Source: Cesiribacter sp964504565 (GTDB lineage: Bacteria; Bacteroidota; Bacteroidia; Cytophagales; Cyclobacteriaceae). From it: a DNA stretch of 64,000 bases. A program made the position numbers and the translations under genes. Of the stretch, positions 17,637-26,777 are shown in pieces. The stretch is from NCBI GenBank assembly GCA_964504565.1, contig CAZDEY010000001.1, forward strand, positions 62,001-126,000. The letters run 5' to 3'. The notes under the pieces are model-generated. The model was not told the DNA's origin. It saw only the letters and a program-made list of their open reading frames with translations, and searched no databases. Each line of letters starts with the position of its first letter. The stretch's first letter is position 1.

Positions 17637-18293
17637 TTATTGGCTAACTTCTTCAGCCTGCTTACTTAGTTTGTTTAGGTTAGAAGGAATAGGGTTCTTC
17701 TTTAGCAAACTAGCCGTATGTACCATATTTTCTGCCATATAGAGTAATTGACGATTGGTGAACTGGTGTTTATGACCGCCGGCAGCTATATAGCTGGGGC
17801 CGGGGCCGGCTATACCTACCCAGTACGCGTGGTTATTAGGCGGCAGCGTAAAACCGTGTTCCAGCATATCAAAACATATACGACTGATGCAGGTTTTGGC
17901 CCCATCCTCGTTTCCATCTACTAACACCCCACCAACTTTATTGTACGGCATATACTGGCCTAATTCGCCCTCGGCATCGTCCCAAACGCCGTCCATACGT
18001 TCGGCAACTACCTTGGCAATGGCCGAGCGGTCGCCCCGCCAAACCGGAGTTGCCATAATAAATATATCAGCCTTCGCAATTTTACTCAAAAGTTTAGGCC
18101 AGTCGTCACCCTCACCCTCATTAGAGGTGGTGCCGTACTTAACCTGATAGTCCGCCACCCGCACGGATTCACATTCCACCTGCCGTTCTTTAAAAAACTT
18201 GCAGGCCTGGTCAATAAGGGCTTGGGTGTTAGAAGGTTCTTTGCTATCTGATTTCTTTAGGGTACAGTTAAAAAATAGAGCTTTTAGTGCCAT
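17637..18293 (-). CDS. Flavodoxin-like NAD(P)H-dependent FMN reductase family protein
   Basis: 218 residues. The N-terminal MALKALFFNCTLKKS with following NTQALIDQA is the FMN phosphate-binding loop region of the flavodoxin fold, and IFIMATPVWRGDRSAIAKVV is the second flavin loop. GGVLVDGNEDGAKTCIS and the GIAGPGPSY segment fit the same family. It probably reduces quinones or other small electron acceptors in the cytoplasm. Single gene between the kinase and the GH1 operon. The exact substrate cannot be read from sequence. Confidence 0.83.
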   Translation of the reverse strand: MALKALFFNCTLKKSDSKEPSNTQALIDQACKFFKERQVECESVRVADYQVKYGTTSNEGEGDDWPKLLSKIAKADIFIMATPVWRGDRSAIAKVVAERMDGVWDDAEGELGQYMPYNKVGGVLVDGNEDGAKTCISRICFDMLEHGFTLPPNNHAYWVGIAGPGPSYIAAGGHKHQFTNRQLLYMAENMVHTASLLKKNPIPSNLNKLSKQAEEVSQ

Positions 18294-18527
18294 AGGTTTG
18301 TTAATCTACTGGCTGAACCTGCTCTCTTTGGTATTGTTTGTAATTACAATGCATATTTGTTCACAATTGCCAACCTCAGCAAAATTAGTGTAAAAGCCTC
18401 AGGTAACTCTTAAGGAAGCGTTTTATTTAAGGCAGGAATTTTAATACAAATAAAGTTTGGACTGCTTTATTCTACTATGCCGGATACGATTGTTTTGAGT
18501 TTATTTAATATGGGCGTATACTAGTTG

Positions 18528-19898
18528 CTAAGATTGCCTTACTAATCCAGCCTGGTGTTTCTTAACCAACTCGCCGTACCAGTAGCCCGATTGTTTTATT
18601 TTACGCTCCTGCGTTTCGTAATCAACCTGCACCAAACCAAACTTGGGCCGGTAGCCTTCGGCCCACTCAAAATTATCCAGTAAGGTCCATATAAAGTATC
18701 CGTCTACTTTTGCCCCATCGGCCACGGCCCGCTCTAGCTCGGCTACGTAATCCTGTAAGAACTTTATACGCGCTGTGTCTTCTATTATTCCCAACCGATT
18801 AGGCGGCGGATCGGTAAATGCGGCTCCGTTTTCGGTAATAACCAGCGGGGGCAAGTTCGGGTACTTCTTAAACTGCATAAGCAGGTTATAGATGGCCGGC
18901 GGGTAAACCTCCCAGCCCATTTGGGTTGTGGGCACGTTACGCTTTTGGGCCGGTACTAACTGCGCCCATACCAAAGGAGTGAACAGGTGGCGACGTACTA
19001 CTTCGCGGGTATATAACTGAAGACCCACAAAATCTAGCGGGGCTGGTAGCTTATCTTCATCGCCGGGTAGCATCCATTTTTCTATTCTTTGCAGAAACGG
19101 CAGGGTTTCCGTAGGGTAGCCTAAGCCCAGAGCCGGCTCTAGAAACAAGCGGTTAAGCAGGGCATCGGCTCGCCGGGCGGCGGCGGCATCGGCTCGGTGG
19201 TTAGTTCGCTGGGGTTCTACCCACGCCCCGCTAAAGGTAGAGCCTACGCGGGCAGTAGGCTGTAGCGNNNNNNNNNNTTTTAGCAAACGGGCACCTTCGG
19301 CGGTAACCATAGCCGCGTGATGGGCCGCCGGCAGAAAATTCTTTAGCCACCGGCGGCCGGGGGCGTGTATACCCAAAAAATAGCCGCAACCGGTAAAGGC
19401 CAAGGGCTCGTTCAGTACCATCCAGGCCGGTACCCGGTCGCCTAGTTTATTTACTACCACTTCGGCATACTCTAAGTACCAGCTTATAATATCCCGGTTG
19501 GTCCAGCCGCCCTTATCTTCCAAGGCTTGGGGCAAATCCCAGTGGTACAGGGTTACCCACGGGTCAATTCCGCGTTCTAAACAGCCATCTACCAACCTAT
19601 CGTAAAAGTCTAGCCCGGCCTGGTTAAGGCTGCCGGTACCCTGCGACAATATACGAGACCAGGAAACCGAGAAACGAAAGTTGGGTATACCTAAGTTAGT
19701 TAAAATATCCAGATCGCCGGGCCAGTTGTGGTAGAAGTTGCAGGCGGTAGCGCCAGTGGTGCCATCCTTAATCTTACCCTGTTGCCGGGTGAAGGTGTCC
19801 CAAATTGATAACCCCTTGCCGTCAGCAGTAGCAGCTCCTTCGGTCTGATAGGCCGAGCTGGCTACGCCCCAAACAAAATTTTCCGGAAACCTCCTCAC
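18528..19898 (-). CDS. Glycoside hydrolase family 1 (beta-glucosidase-like); contains a 10-N gap
   Basis: 456 codons as scaffolded. GH1 hallmarks are clear: FPENFVWGVASSAYQTEGA at the N-terminus, acid/base Glu in WMVLNEPLAF, nucleophile Glu in LVITENGAAF and the FEWAEGYRPKFGLVQVDY closing motif. The start is GTG 19898, directly after the stop of the glycosyltransferase gene, so it is the last gene of the LpxH-like/glycosyltransferase operon. The gap at 19268-19277 falls after EGARLLK and before LQPTARVG; its length is probably nominal and the frame across it may be fortuitous. A role in trimming a glycolipid or oligosaccharide made by the neighbour is inference. Confidence 0.9.
   Translation of the reverse strand: MRRFPENFVWGVASSAYQTEGAATADGKGLSIWDTFTRQQGKIKDGTTGATACNFYHNWPGDLDILTNLGIPNFRFSVSWSRILSQGTGSLNQAGLDFYDRLVDGCLERGIDPWVTLYHWDLPQALEDKGGWTNRDIISWYLEYAEVVVNKLGDRVPAWMVLNEPLAFTGCGYFLGIHAPGRRWLKNFLPAAHHAAMVTAEGARLLKXXXXLQPTARVGSTFSGAWVEPQRTNHRADAAAARRADALLNRLFLEPALGLGYPTETLPFLQRIEKWMLPGDEDKLPAPLDFVGLQLYTREVVRRHLFTPLVWAQLVPAQKRNVPTTQMGWEVYPPAIYNLLMQFKKYPNLPPLVITENGAAFTDPPPNRLGIIEDTARIKFLQDYVAELERAVADGAKVDGYFIWTLLDNFEWAEGYRPKFGLVQVDYETQERKIKQSGYWYGELVKKHQAGLVRQS
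19268..19277. other. Assembly gap (10 N)
   Basis: Ten N bases inside the GH1 gene. Typical GH1 proteins have few or no residues at this position, so the true gap may be shorter or of other length. Confidence 0.99.
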
Positions 19899-20987
19899 TT
19901 AACTATAACGCGAAAGAAATTGCGGGGTAAGTCGCTGGATGCCTTGTTCAAAAAACGAATTGAGGGTAGGCCTAACTACAGGCCGGCTTAGTAATTGGAA
20001 ATTAGGTTGAAGAGCTAAAAGTTTGTCTACAATTTCCTGCGTTTGGTCAGGGTAATTCACTTCAACCCTATCCTGAGATTCCAGCCACTCAATAATCTGG
20101 GGTATGCGCTTAGGTTTGAACGATTTCAGCACCGGCACGCCCAATTGCGTAAGCGCAGCGGCGTTACACTGTTGTTCGTACTGGTTTTTCATAGGAATTA
20201 CCAGCAGTTTCTTCTTTAGGTATAAGGCTTCGGCTGGGGTAGCAAAACCGCCGGCCGTAATTAAGCCCCGGCAACCGGCCATGCTTTCTAAAAATTGTTG
20301 CGAGTTTATGGGCTGAATAGTTACGTTGCTGACCTTATGCGGCGCTACACAGCGTTTGCTGAATACCTGCCACTGAATATCGGGCAGTTGCAGCAGTACT
20401 TTCAGTATAACCTCCTCGCTGTGGGCCGGCAGGTATACGGTATAATACCCACCATCGTAGGCTACGGTTTCCCGAACTACCCGCCGTATTATTGGGGAAC
20501 AGATGGATGAAGTATAGCGCTGAAAGTGAAGGCCGCAGCCACCGTTTACCGGCGCGTAGTTGCGCAGTACGGTTTCGCCCAGGGTACTGCGTTCTTTAGG
20601 CTTCGGTGCTTCGGGGGCTATTACTGCCAGTTGGTTGCTCAGGCCTAAGCAGTGCTGCTTTTTGAGCTTGGCAGCCCAGCAACTTACCGGCTCAAAATCG
20701 CTGATGATGTGGGTGTACCTTTCTACCGGCAAATCGCTTACCTCGTTCCAGAACCTACGTACCCGGTTGCTACGCCAGGTTTCGGCAAAATCTATACCGC
20801 CCTTTTTGCCAAAAATAAAACTAAGCCCGTGCAAGCGGTACTTTACCGGTACCGGCAGGTGTAGCTCCACCTGCGTACCGCTAACCAGTACATCAACCTC
20901 GCCACGGTTCTGCAGGGCGGGTAACACTTCCATAGCGCGGCTCAAATGTCCGTTGCCGGTTCCCTGTACAGCGTAAAGTATGCGCAT
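19899..20987 (-). CDS. MurG/UGT-like glycosyltransferase (GT-B fold)
   Basis: 362 residues. The N-terminus MRILYAVQGTGNGHLSRAMEV has the GNGHLSR loop of MurG and UDP-glycosyltransferases. The C-terminal donor site reads FLESMAGCRGLITAGGFATPAEALYLKKKLLVIPMKNQYEQQCNA in general form: the GGFATPAEAL and QYEQQ motifs are those of nucleotide-sugar binding. It overlaps the LpxH-like gene by one base (TAATG) and abuts the GH1 gene. A cytoplasmic or membrane-peripheral enzyme that glycosylates a lipid acceptor is plausible from the neighbours; the acceptor is unknown. Confidence 0.85.
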   Translation of the reverse strand: MRILYAVQGTGNGHLSRAMEVLPALQNRGEVDVLVSGTQVELHLPVPVKYRLHGLSFIFGKKGGIDFAETWRSNRVRRFWNEVSDLPVERYTHIISDFEPVSCWAAKLKKQHCLGLSNQLAVIAPEAPKPKERSTLGETVLRNYAPVNGGCGLHFQRYTSSICSPIIRRVVRETVAYDGGYYTVYLPAHSEEVILKVLLQLPDIQWQVFSKRCVAPHKVSNVTIQPINSQQFLESMAGCRGLITAGGFATPAEALYLKKKLLVIPMKNQYEQQCNAAALTQLGVPVLKSFKPKRIPQIIEWLESQDRVEVNYPDQTQEIVDKLLALQPNFQLLSRPVVRPTLNSFFEQGIQRLTPQFLSRYS

Positions 20988-21838
20988 TAAGCGGGTAATT
21001 TAAATTCAGCAATAAGTTGTTGGTAAATTTCTTTAGGGCTTAGGTAAGCAGCCGTTTCGGCCGAATCATCCTTGGTTTGGGCTTCCATTAGGGTATGGCG
21101 GTAGAGTTCCCATTCGCCCTTATTATATTCCAGGGCGGTAAGGCTTTCTACCCAATCGCCACTGTTTAAGTAGGTAACCTGGCCTTTGGCGGTGTTAATA
21201 TTTTTTATTTCTGCGTGGTGAATGTGGCCGCATACTACGTAATCGTACCGTCCTTCGGCGGCCAGCTCGGCAGTGGTAGTTTCAAAATCGTGCACAAATT
21301 GTACGGCTTTTTTTACGCTATGCTTAATTTTTTGGGAGAAGGAAAAGCGGCCGTAACCCAGTTTATGGCTACAAAAATTTACTGCGGTGTTCAGCAGAAT
21401 CAGGAGGTCGTAGCCCTTACCGCCCAGCCGGGCCAGCCATTTGCTGTGCTTCATGGTAACATCGAAAACGTCGCCGTGAAAAATCCAGGCTTTTTTGCGA
21501 TTGGCTAGTGGCAGAACCAGTTTATTCAGGATGTGAAAATTACCTAAGCTAAAGCCGGAGAAGCGGCGTAGTAGCTCGTCGTGGTTGCCGGTAATATAGT
21601 ATACCTTGGTGCCTTTGCTAATTAGGCCCAATATGTAGCGCACTACTTGCATGTGCGATTTTGGCCAGTAGTTTTTACTAAACTGCCAAATATCCACAAT
21701 ATCGCCATTTAGGATTAGCGTTTTGGGCTGAATGCTTTTAAGATACTGCAGTAGCGCGTTGGCTTGGCAGCCGTAGGTGCCCAGGTGAACATCGGAAATA
21801 ATGCAAACCTCCAGCGGGCGTTTATAAGCGCTGCCCAT
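20987..21838 (-). CDS. LpxH-like metallophosphoesterase (UDP-2,3-diacylglucosamine diphosphatase family)
   Basis: 283 residues. All metal-binding motifs of calcineurin-like phosphoesterases are present: ISDVHLG, LNGDIVDIWQ, YITGNHDE, WIFHGDVFD and VVCGHIHHAEI. The WQFSKNYWP segment and the length fit the LpxH/UDP-2,3-diacylglucosamine hydrolase family seen widely in Bacteroidota. The true lipid A LpxH cleaves the pyrophosphate of UDP-diacyl-GlcN, but the neighbouring glycosyltransferase and GH1 suggest that this copy may serve another glycolipid. A 38-codon frame ends 2 bp upstream. Confidence 0.87.
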   Translation of the reverse strand: MGSAYKRPLEVCIISDVHLGTYGCQANALLQYLKSIQPKTLILNGDIVDIWQFSKNYWPKSHMQVVRYILGLISKGTKVYYITGNHDELLRRFSGFSLGNFHILNKLVLPLANRKKAWIFHGDVFDVTMKHSKWLARLGGKGYDLLILLNTAVNFCSHKLGYGRFSFSQKIKHSVKKAVQFVHDFETTTAELAAEGRYDYVVCGHIHHAEIKNINTAKGQVTYLNSGDWVESLTALEYNKGEWELYRHTLMEAQTKDDSAETAAYLSPKEIYQQLIAEFKLPA

Positions 21839-21840
21839 AG

Positions 21841-21957
21841 CTAGTGGCTAATGCTGTTACTCCACTTAAGCAATTGGCGGTGCAGCAAGCGCGAAAGCAA
21901 TCGGTAACTTTCGGCCTTTAGCCGCATCCAGAGCGTGGGTTTAGGAAAAGTTTTCAT
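21841..21957 (-). CDS. Small basic hypothetical protein (38 aa) upstream of the LpxH-like gene
   Basis: ATG at 21957 to TAG at 21841, ending 2 bp before the LpxH-like start. The peptide is rich in Arg, Lys, Leu and Ser (MKTFPKPTLWMRLKAESYRL and a basic helix after). Spacing suggests translational coupling. No family recognised; it could be a leader peptide or an unannotated small protein. Confidence 0.45.
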   Translation of the reverse strand: MKTFPKPTLWMRLKAESYRLLSRLLHRQLLKWSNSISH

Positions 21958-22125
21958 AGGGTTGGCTATAGTTGTGCTGTTACAAAAATGCCAAACCAGT
22001 TTAACCCAGCAGTTACCTACAGGCTACCTTTATATGAAAAGTACAATGCTGGTATTAAGGGAATGTGAACTTCGCCTTAAAAGAAAATTATACTCTGAGA
22101 GGAGCTTGAATGTTAAAGGCAACAA

Positions 22126-22296
22126 CTAGTCTTTAGAAAGTTTTTCAATCTGCAGCCTAACCTCTTCGGCCTCGGCGGCTTTTTGGTCGCTGGCAGTGCG
22201 GTTGGTGTGCGATAGTTTGTAGCTCTCTTCCAGCAGTTTTTTGTAGCGTTCTTCCAGTTTCTGGCGTTCGCTTTTCTTCTTAAATAAACCAAACAT
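22126..22296 (-). CDS. Lacal_2735 family small protein
   Basis: 56 residues. The N-terminus MFGLFKKKSERQKLEERYKK and the later LSHTNRTASDQKAAEAEEV are the recognisable pattern of this short, charged, helical family common in Bacteroidota. No signal peptide; probably cytoplasmic or membrane-peripheral through its amphipathic start. Function unknown. It is divergent from the DUF2339 gene. Confidence 0.85.
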   Translation of the reverse strand: MFGLFKKKSERQKLEERYKKLLEESYKLSHTNRTASDQKAAEAEEVRLQIEKLSKD

Positions 22297-22472
22297 ATTA
22301 GGATTCTTTTTAAGAAGAACTGTAGTTACTGAAAGAAGTTACCATACCCTATAAAATGCTAACTAACTACAGGGCATTTTTTGTAATTTTCTATTTACGA
22401 CTAATAAATTACCTATACCTCTTTCAGTTAAAAACAAATAGTATATTGTGCACCAATCTTCTGTTAGATGAT

Positions 22473-24812
22473 ATGAGTAAGCACTCAGATGAAGAAATTA
22501 ATTTACTGCAAAGCCAATTGAACCGATTGGTAGATCAGCAGGTAAGACTTCAAAAGGAAATTAGCAATTTACAACTGGCAATTAACAGATTATCGGCTAC
22601 GGATATGGAGAAGTCTTCTTCTATCCCTGCTGAAAAACCGGCAGTAGTTCCTTCTATAGAAGAGGCTCAAAGTATTTTACCATCAGAAAGGGTGGTACTC
22701 CCTAAGTTCCAGCAGCGCCCTATTTTACCAAAACCCAAAAAGCCACAGCCCACTTTCTTGGATTCTATTGACTGGGAACGCTTTTTAGGTGAGAACCTGG
22801 TTAGTAAAATCGGCATACTAATACTTATAATAGGGGTAGCAATTGGGGCTAAATATGCTATAGATAACCAAGTAGTTAGTCCGCTTGTGCGCATTATATG
22901 TGGCTATTTGGCAGGTATAGCGCTAGTGGCTACATCATTCAGATTAAAAGAGAAATACCAGGAGTATAGTGCGGTATTGCTTAGCGGCGGGTTAACTATC
23001 CTCTACTTCATAACTTATTTAGCGTATAGCCTTTACAGCCTTTTACCGCAACCTCTGGCATTTGCCTTAATGGTAGTATTTACTGCCTTTACAGTGCTGG
23101 CTTCGCTACGCTACAACCAAATGCTAATAGCCCTATTAGGCATGGTAGGTGCTTACGCAGTACCATTTCTGCTTAGCAAGGGTAATGGCCAGGTACATAT
23201 ACTTTTTATTTATATGCTAATAATTAACATTGGCATTTTGGTATTGGCTTTTTACCGACAGTGGAAGGTATTACTATACGCCGCATTCGGACTTACCTGG
23301 CTAATTTTCCTGACTTGGTTTATCGATCACAACTTTGTTTGGGAGCCGGAACAAACCAGTATTGCAGCCGGATTTGCCACTGCTTTTTTCCTACTTTTTT
23401 ACGCTGCATTACTGGCCTATCCTTTGATGCACAAAGAAATTATTGAAGCCGACCTGGCCATTTTAATACCGGTAAATGGGCTAATATACTTTGGTGTAGG
23501 CCTGTACCTGCTTGATATCTATAGCGGAGGTAGTAATTGGCTGGGAGCCTTTGCTCTTTTAAATGGCCTGCTACATTTGTTAGTAGCGGTAATAGTAAAG
23601 AAGCGACGGGCCTCCGACAAAACACTTACTTACCTAGTAATTGGTATGGTATTTCTGTTTGTAAGCCTGGCGGTACCGCTTCAGCTTGATGGTTACCCGG
23701 TAACCCTAATCTGGATTGGCGAGGCCGTGCTGTTACTTTGGGTTGCGCGCAAACAAGGTATTCGCTTATACGAACGCTCTGCCTATATTTTAGTAATTGT
23801 AGCTTTCCTAAGCCTTCTGGAAGACTGGTACCAAGGTATATCATCGGCAACTCCAGCTTTTATAAATTTAAGGTTCCTTACTGGCATGCTGTTTAGCATA
23901 GCCTTGGGTATTTTATATTATTTGTTTAGTACCAGAAATAAACACTTACAAATTCTCAGAGGCTTCGCATCCTATCAGGCCGCTACGTACGTTCTTCCTT
24001 CAATTTTGCTGATAACATTGTACTTTACACCCTGGCTGGAACTTGATCATTTCTGGTCAGGCTACTACCAGGAAGGTATGGATGATAACTGGCTAAAGTA
24101 CAGGTTTGATCCGTCAGATGAACTTTCTAACCTATCAACAACAGTATATAGCCTGTGGTTCTTTATAGTTTTTGTGCTTATAAGCCTTAAATTCTTAAAA
24201 AATGGCCAGGCTCAGAAGCTGGCTTCATTAGGCTTGCTACTGAGTATTGGATACTTTATGCTTATGGGCCTCTACACCTTAGCTGAACTTCGCGAATTAA
24301 CTATACAAAGTGAGTACAATACACTAATATCGCGGATAGATGTTCAATTATACCGAATTTTTGCTCTAATCAGCTTAGGAATTTCTTTAGCGGTTGCTTG
24401 GCACGCTGTTGTAAGAAAACAAGTATTATCTATTGCTCGCCGGCACACTGAAACCGGGCTGGCTGTAATTATAGTATGGCTATTAAGCAGCGAACTTATA
24501 GATGTGCTTAGCTGGAACGGCTCCGTGAATACCTATAGATTTGGGCTTACTGTGCTCTGGGGTATTTGTGCGCTGGTTTTAGTTGCATTAGGAATGTTCT
24601 ACCGGAAAAAGCACCTTCGCATACTGGCTTTTGCATTATTTGGGGTTAGCCTGGTTAAGGTTTTCTTCTACGATTTGGCTCAGATGGAAACTCTAGGCCG
24701 TACTGTTGTACTGGTAGCTTTAGGGGTTTTATTGTTGCTGGTATCATTTCTTTATAATAAGAACAAGCATTTATTTGCCGATGAAATACCTCCGCAAAAG
24801 CTGGAAGATTAA
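22473..24812 (+). CDS. DUF2339 polytopic membrane protein
   Basis: 779 residues from ATG 22473, which begins with a soluble coiled coil (MSKHSDEEINLLQSQLNRL and on to ~50). The ATG at 22356 would add 39 unlikely hydrophobic residues and overlaps a hairpin (AAAATGC/GCATTTT). After a Pro/Lys-rich linker comes FLDSIDWERFLGENLVSKIGI, the conserved entry of DUF2339, then some 20 membrane helices. The 3' end overlaps the DUF3999 gene by 32 bp. These two families are usually encoded side by side and probably form a membrane complex of unknown function. Confidence 0.9.
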   Translation: MSKHSDEEINLLQSQLNRLVDQQVRLQKEISNLQLAINRLSATDMEKSSSIPAEKPAVVPSIEEAQSILPSERVVLPKFQQRPILPKPKKPQPTFLDSIDWERFLGENLVSKIGILILIIGVAIGAKYAIDNQVVSPLVRIICGYLAGIALVATSFRLKEKYQEYSAVLLSGGLTILYFITYLAYSLYSLLPQPLAFALMVVFTAFTVLASLRYNQMLIALLGMVGAYAVPFLLSKGNGQVHILFIYMLIINIGILVLAFYRQWKVLLYAAFGLTWLIFLTWFIDHNFVWEPEQTSIAAGFATAFFLLFYAALLAYPLMHKEIIEADLAILIPVNGLIYFGVGLYLLDIYSGGSNWLGAFALLNGLLHLLVAVIVKKRRASDKTLTYLVIGMVFLFVSLAVPLQLDGYPVTLIWIGEAVLLLWVARKQGIRLYERSAYILVIVAFLSLLEDWYQGISSATPAFINLRFLTGMLFSIALGILYYLFSTRNKHLQILRGFASYQAATYVLPSILLITLYFTPWLELDHFWSGYYQEGMDDNWLKYRFDPSDELSNLSTTVYSLWFFIVFVLISLKFLKNGQAQKLASLGLLLSIGYFMLMGLYTLAELRELTIQSEYNTLISRIDVQLYRIFALISLGISLAVAWHAVVRKQVLSIARRHTETGLAVIIVWLLSSELIDVLSWNGSVNTYRFGLTVLWGICALVLVALGMFYRKKHLRILAFALFGVSLVKVFFYDLAQMETLGRTVVLVALGVLLLLVSFLYNKNKHLFADEIPPQKLED

Positions 24813-26016
24813 TCTGATACTAGGTTTACTGCTATCGCAGCAAGTTCTATATGCTCAGCAATTTAAGCAGAAGCGAGCTTTGGGAAATTTAAGCCAGGGT
24901 TGGTACAGTGTACAGTTGCCACCAGAACTATCCGGCAGCTTAACTCCCCAGATGGGAGACCTCAGAATATGGGCAGTAACTACTACCGACACGCTGGAAG
25001 CACCTTATTACCTACAGGAGCAAACACCCCGGTTCAAGTATCAGGAGGTTAATTTTGATTTGCTGAACACCAGCCGCCAGGGCACTACTTACTACTATAC
25101 CTATAAATTACCTGCAGGCAGTACTGTTAATCAGATTAAACTAAACACCCCACAGACTAACTTCAGTTGGAAGGTTACGGTAGAGGGTAGCCAAACTCAA
25201 GAGCAGTGGTTTACCTTGGTTGAAGGGGCACGCTTATTGGGGATCTCCAATAAAATGGCCCAGTATAAGCTAACCGATCTTGCCTTACCGCTTACTGACT
25301 ATCGCTACATTAGGCTAAGCATTCAACCACAGGATGAACCTACCTCCGAGCCTAAATTACAAAGTGCCAGTCTGACAAAGCTGGATACCATAGATGGGGC
25401 CAGCGAGCTAATTCCCAGCAAACTTGTTAAACATGTTAACCAAAATAAGCAATCTGAGTGGTACATAAGCCTAAATAATCTGGTAACCATAAATCGACTT
25501 AAGCTAAGCATTGCCGAAGACTTCGAGTACCAGCGTCCAATTACTATTAGCACGTTAAAAGATAGCATCAGAACCAGCCGAGGGCTAAAAGCTCGTTTTG
25601 AACCAGTGTACAATGGTTATATAAGTTCATTGGAAGAAGCTAATTTCAGCGTAAATAGTGAGCGGGTGCAGCACCTGAAAATTGTTGTACAAAATTACGA
25701 CAATACCCCCCTTACGCTGAGGGAGGTGGTGGCTATCAGCTTTCCGTATAAATTATTGTTTAGAGTAGACCGCCCCGGCAATTATAGTGTCTATTACGAA
25801 AACCCTGAAGTATATACCCCAACTTACGATATTGCCGGCTTCATTAATAAGATTGAGCCAGCTACTATAATGCCGATACAACTAGCCGAGGCTGAGGCTA
25901 TTCAGAATACTACTGCCAGTGTAAAGCAGGAAGAAAGTAAATGGTGGCTATACTTAGTATTGGCTATTGGCAGCTGCCTTTTGGCTTATTTCGCTTATAG
26001 CTTGTTGAAGGAATAG
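24781..26016 (+). CDS. DUF3999 envelope protein
   Basis: 411 residues from ATG 24781 (an in-frame TTG two codons earlier is less likely). Signal peptide MKYLRKSWKINLILGLLLSQ to YAQQ, a long beta-rich periplasmic part with discoidin-like segments, and one C-terminal membrane helix (WWLYLVLAIGSCLLAYFAYS). It overlaps the preceding DUF2339 gene by 32 bp, so the two are co-translated partners. Function unknown for the family. Confidence 0.85.
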   Translation: MKYLRKSWKINLILGLLLSQQVLYAQQFKQKRALGNLSQGWYSVQLPPELSGSLTPQMGDLRIWAVTTTDTLEAPYYLQEQTPRFKYQEVNFDLLNTSRQGTTYYYTYKLPAGSTVNQIKLNTPQTNFSWKVTVEGSQTQEQWFTLVEGARLLGISNKMAQYKLTDLALPLTDYRYIRLSIQPQDEPTSEPKLQSASLTKLDTIDGASELIPSKLVKHVNQNKQSEWYISLNNLVTINRLKLSIAEDFEYQRPITISTLKDSIRTSRGLKARFEPVYNGYISSLEEANFSVNSERVQHLKIVVQNYDNTPLTLREVVAISFPYKLLFRVDRPGNYSVYYENPEVYTPTYDIAGFINKIEPATIMPIQLAEAEAIQNTTASVKQEESKWWLYLVLAIGSCLLAYFAYSLLKE

Positions 26017-26186
26017 GCTACAAATTATATACCTACCCGTACAATACTAGCAGATAATCTCTTCAACTGAATCTGGCTCATACGTAAACAATGTATAAGT
26101 TTGCTGAAATTAGCTTTAAATCCGCGCATTTAATTAGTTATCAAGTTCTAATTCGTTAAAATCTCTGCTTAAACCTTTAACCATAT

Positions 26187-26657
26187 ATGAGATTCACGTT
26201 ATTAGTATTATTTAATTTTTTACCTTTTTTTAACCCGTTAGCTCAAGCTCAAGACAGCACCCCCTGCCAGGCACTTACCCTAACTGAGCAAGAGAATCAG
26301 CAATGGCTAATTGCCCTAGGCAAAGCCGATACGCCGCAGCAGTGGAACCTGATAGCCGACCGGTACTTTATGCTGGAAGATTGCGGCCGGCAAGAAATCC
26401 AGTACAAAGAGCTAATGCCTATGCTGGTAATCAACAGCACTTTGTACGGACCGGTAACTAATTACCCTAACCGTAGCCGGCGCATTCGCGATCTTATTAA
26501 TCCTAGTGTAATTAGTGATTTGCAGATTCTGTACAAAAAGCCCGAGGGATGGGTGCTTCATAAGCCATTTAGAGGCGCAATATTGATTACAATTGACGAT
26601 GAGCGCATCTCTAAAGGGCTGGAAGAGGTCAATAAGCTTAAACCTGGGCTATACTAA
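26187..26657 (+). CDS. Hypothetical exported protein
   Basis: 156 residues with a clear signal peptide (MRFTLLVLFNFLPFFNPLAQ, cleavage near AQAQ). The mature part has two cysteines (TPCQAL, EDCGRQ) and no motif I recognise. It stands alone after the DUF3999 gene with a 170-bp gap, and shares a bidirectional terminator with the convergent lipoprotein gene. Coding is supported by length, leader and codon pattern. Confidence 0.65.
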   Translation: MRFTLLVLFNFLPFFNPLAQAQDSTPCQALTLTEQENQQWLIALGKADTPQQWNLIADRYFMLEDCGRQEIQYKELMPMLVINSTLYGPVTNYPNRSRRIRDLINPSVISDLQILYKKPEGWVLHKPFRGAILITIDDERISKGLEEVNKLKPGLY

Positions 26658-26727
26658 TGTTGGGCTAGGCTAATCCGCATATTACCAGGCTTTACCGGAA
26701 ATAAATAATAAAGTAAAACCTATAAGC

Positions 26728-26762
26728 AAAAAAAGAGAGCCGTCTGTAGCTCTCTTTTTTTT
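26728..26762. terminator. Bidirectional terminator
   Basis: Stem AAAAAAGAGAGC / GCTCTCTTTTTT with an 8-base loop; A-run on one side and T-run on the other. It sits between convergent genes ending at 26657 and 26778. Confidence 0.85.
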
Positions 26763-26777
26763 ACCTGAACAGATAGA

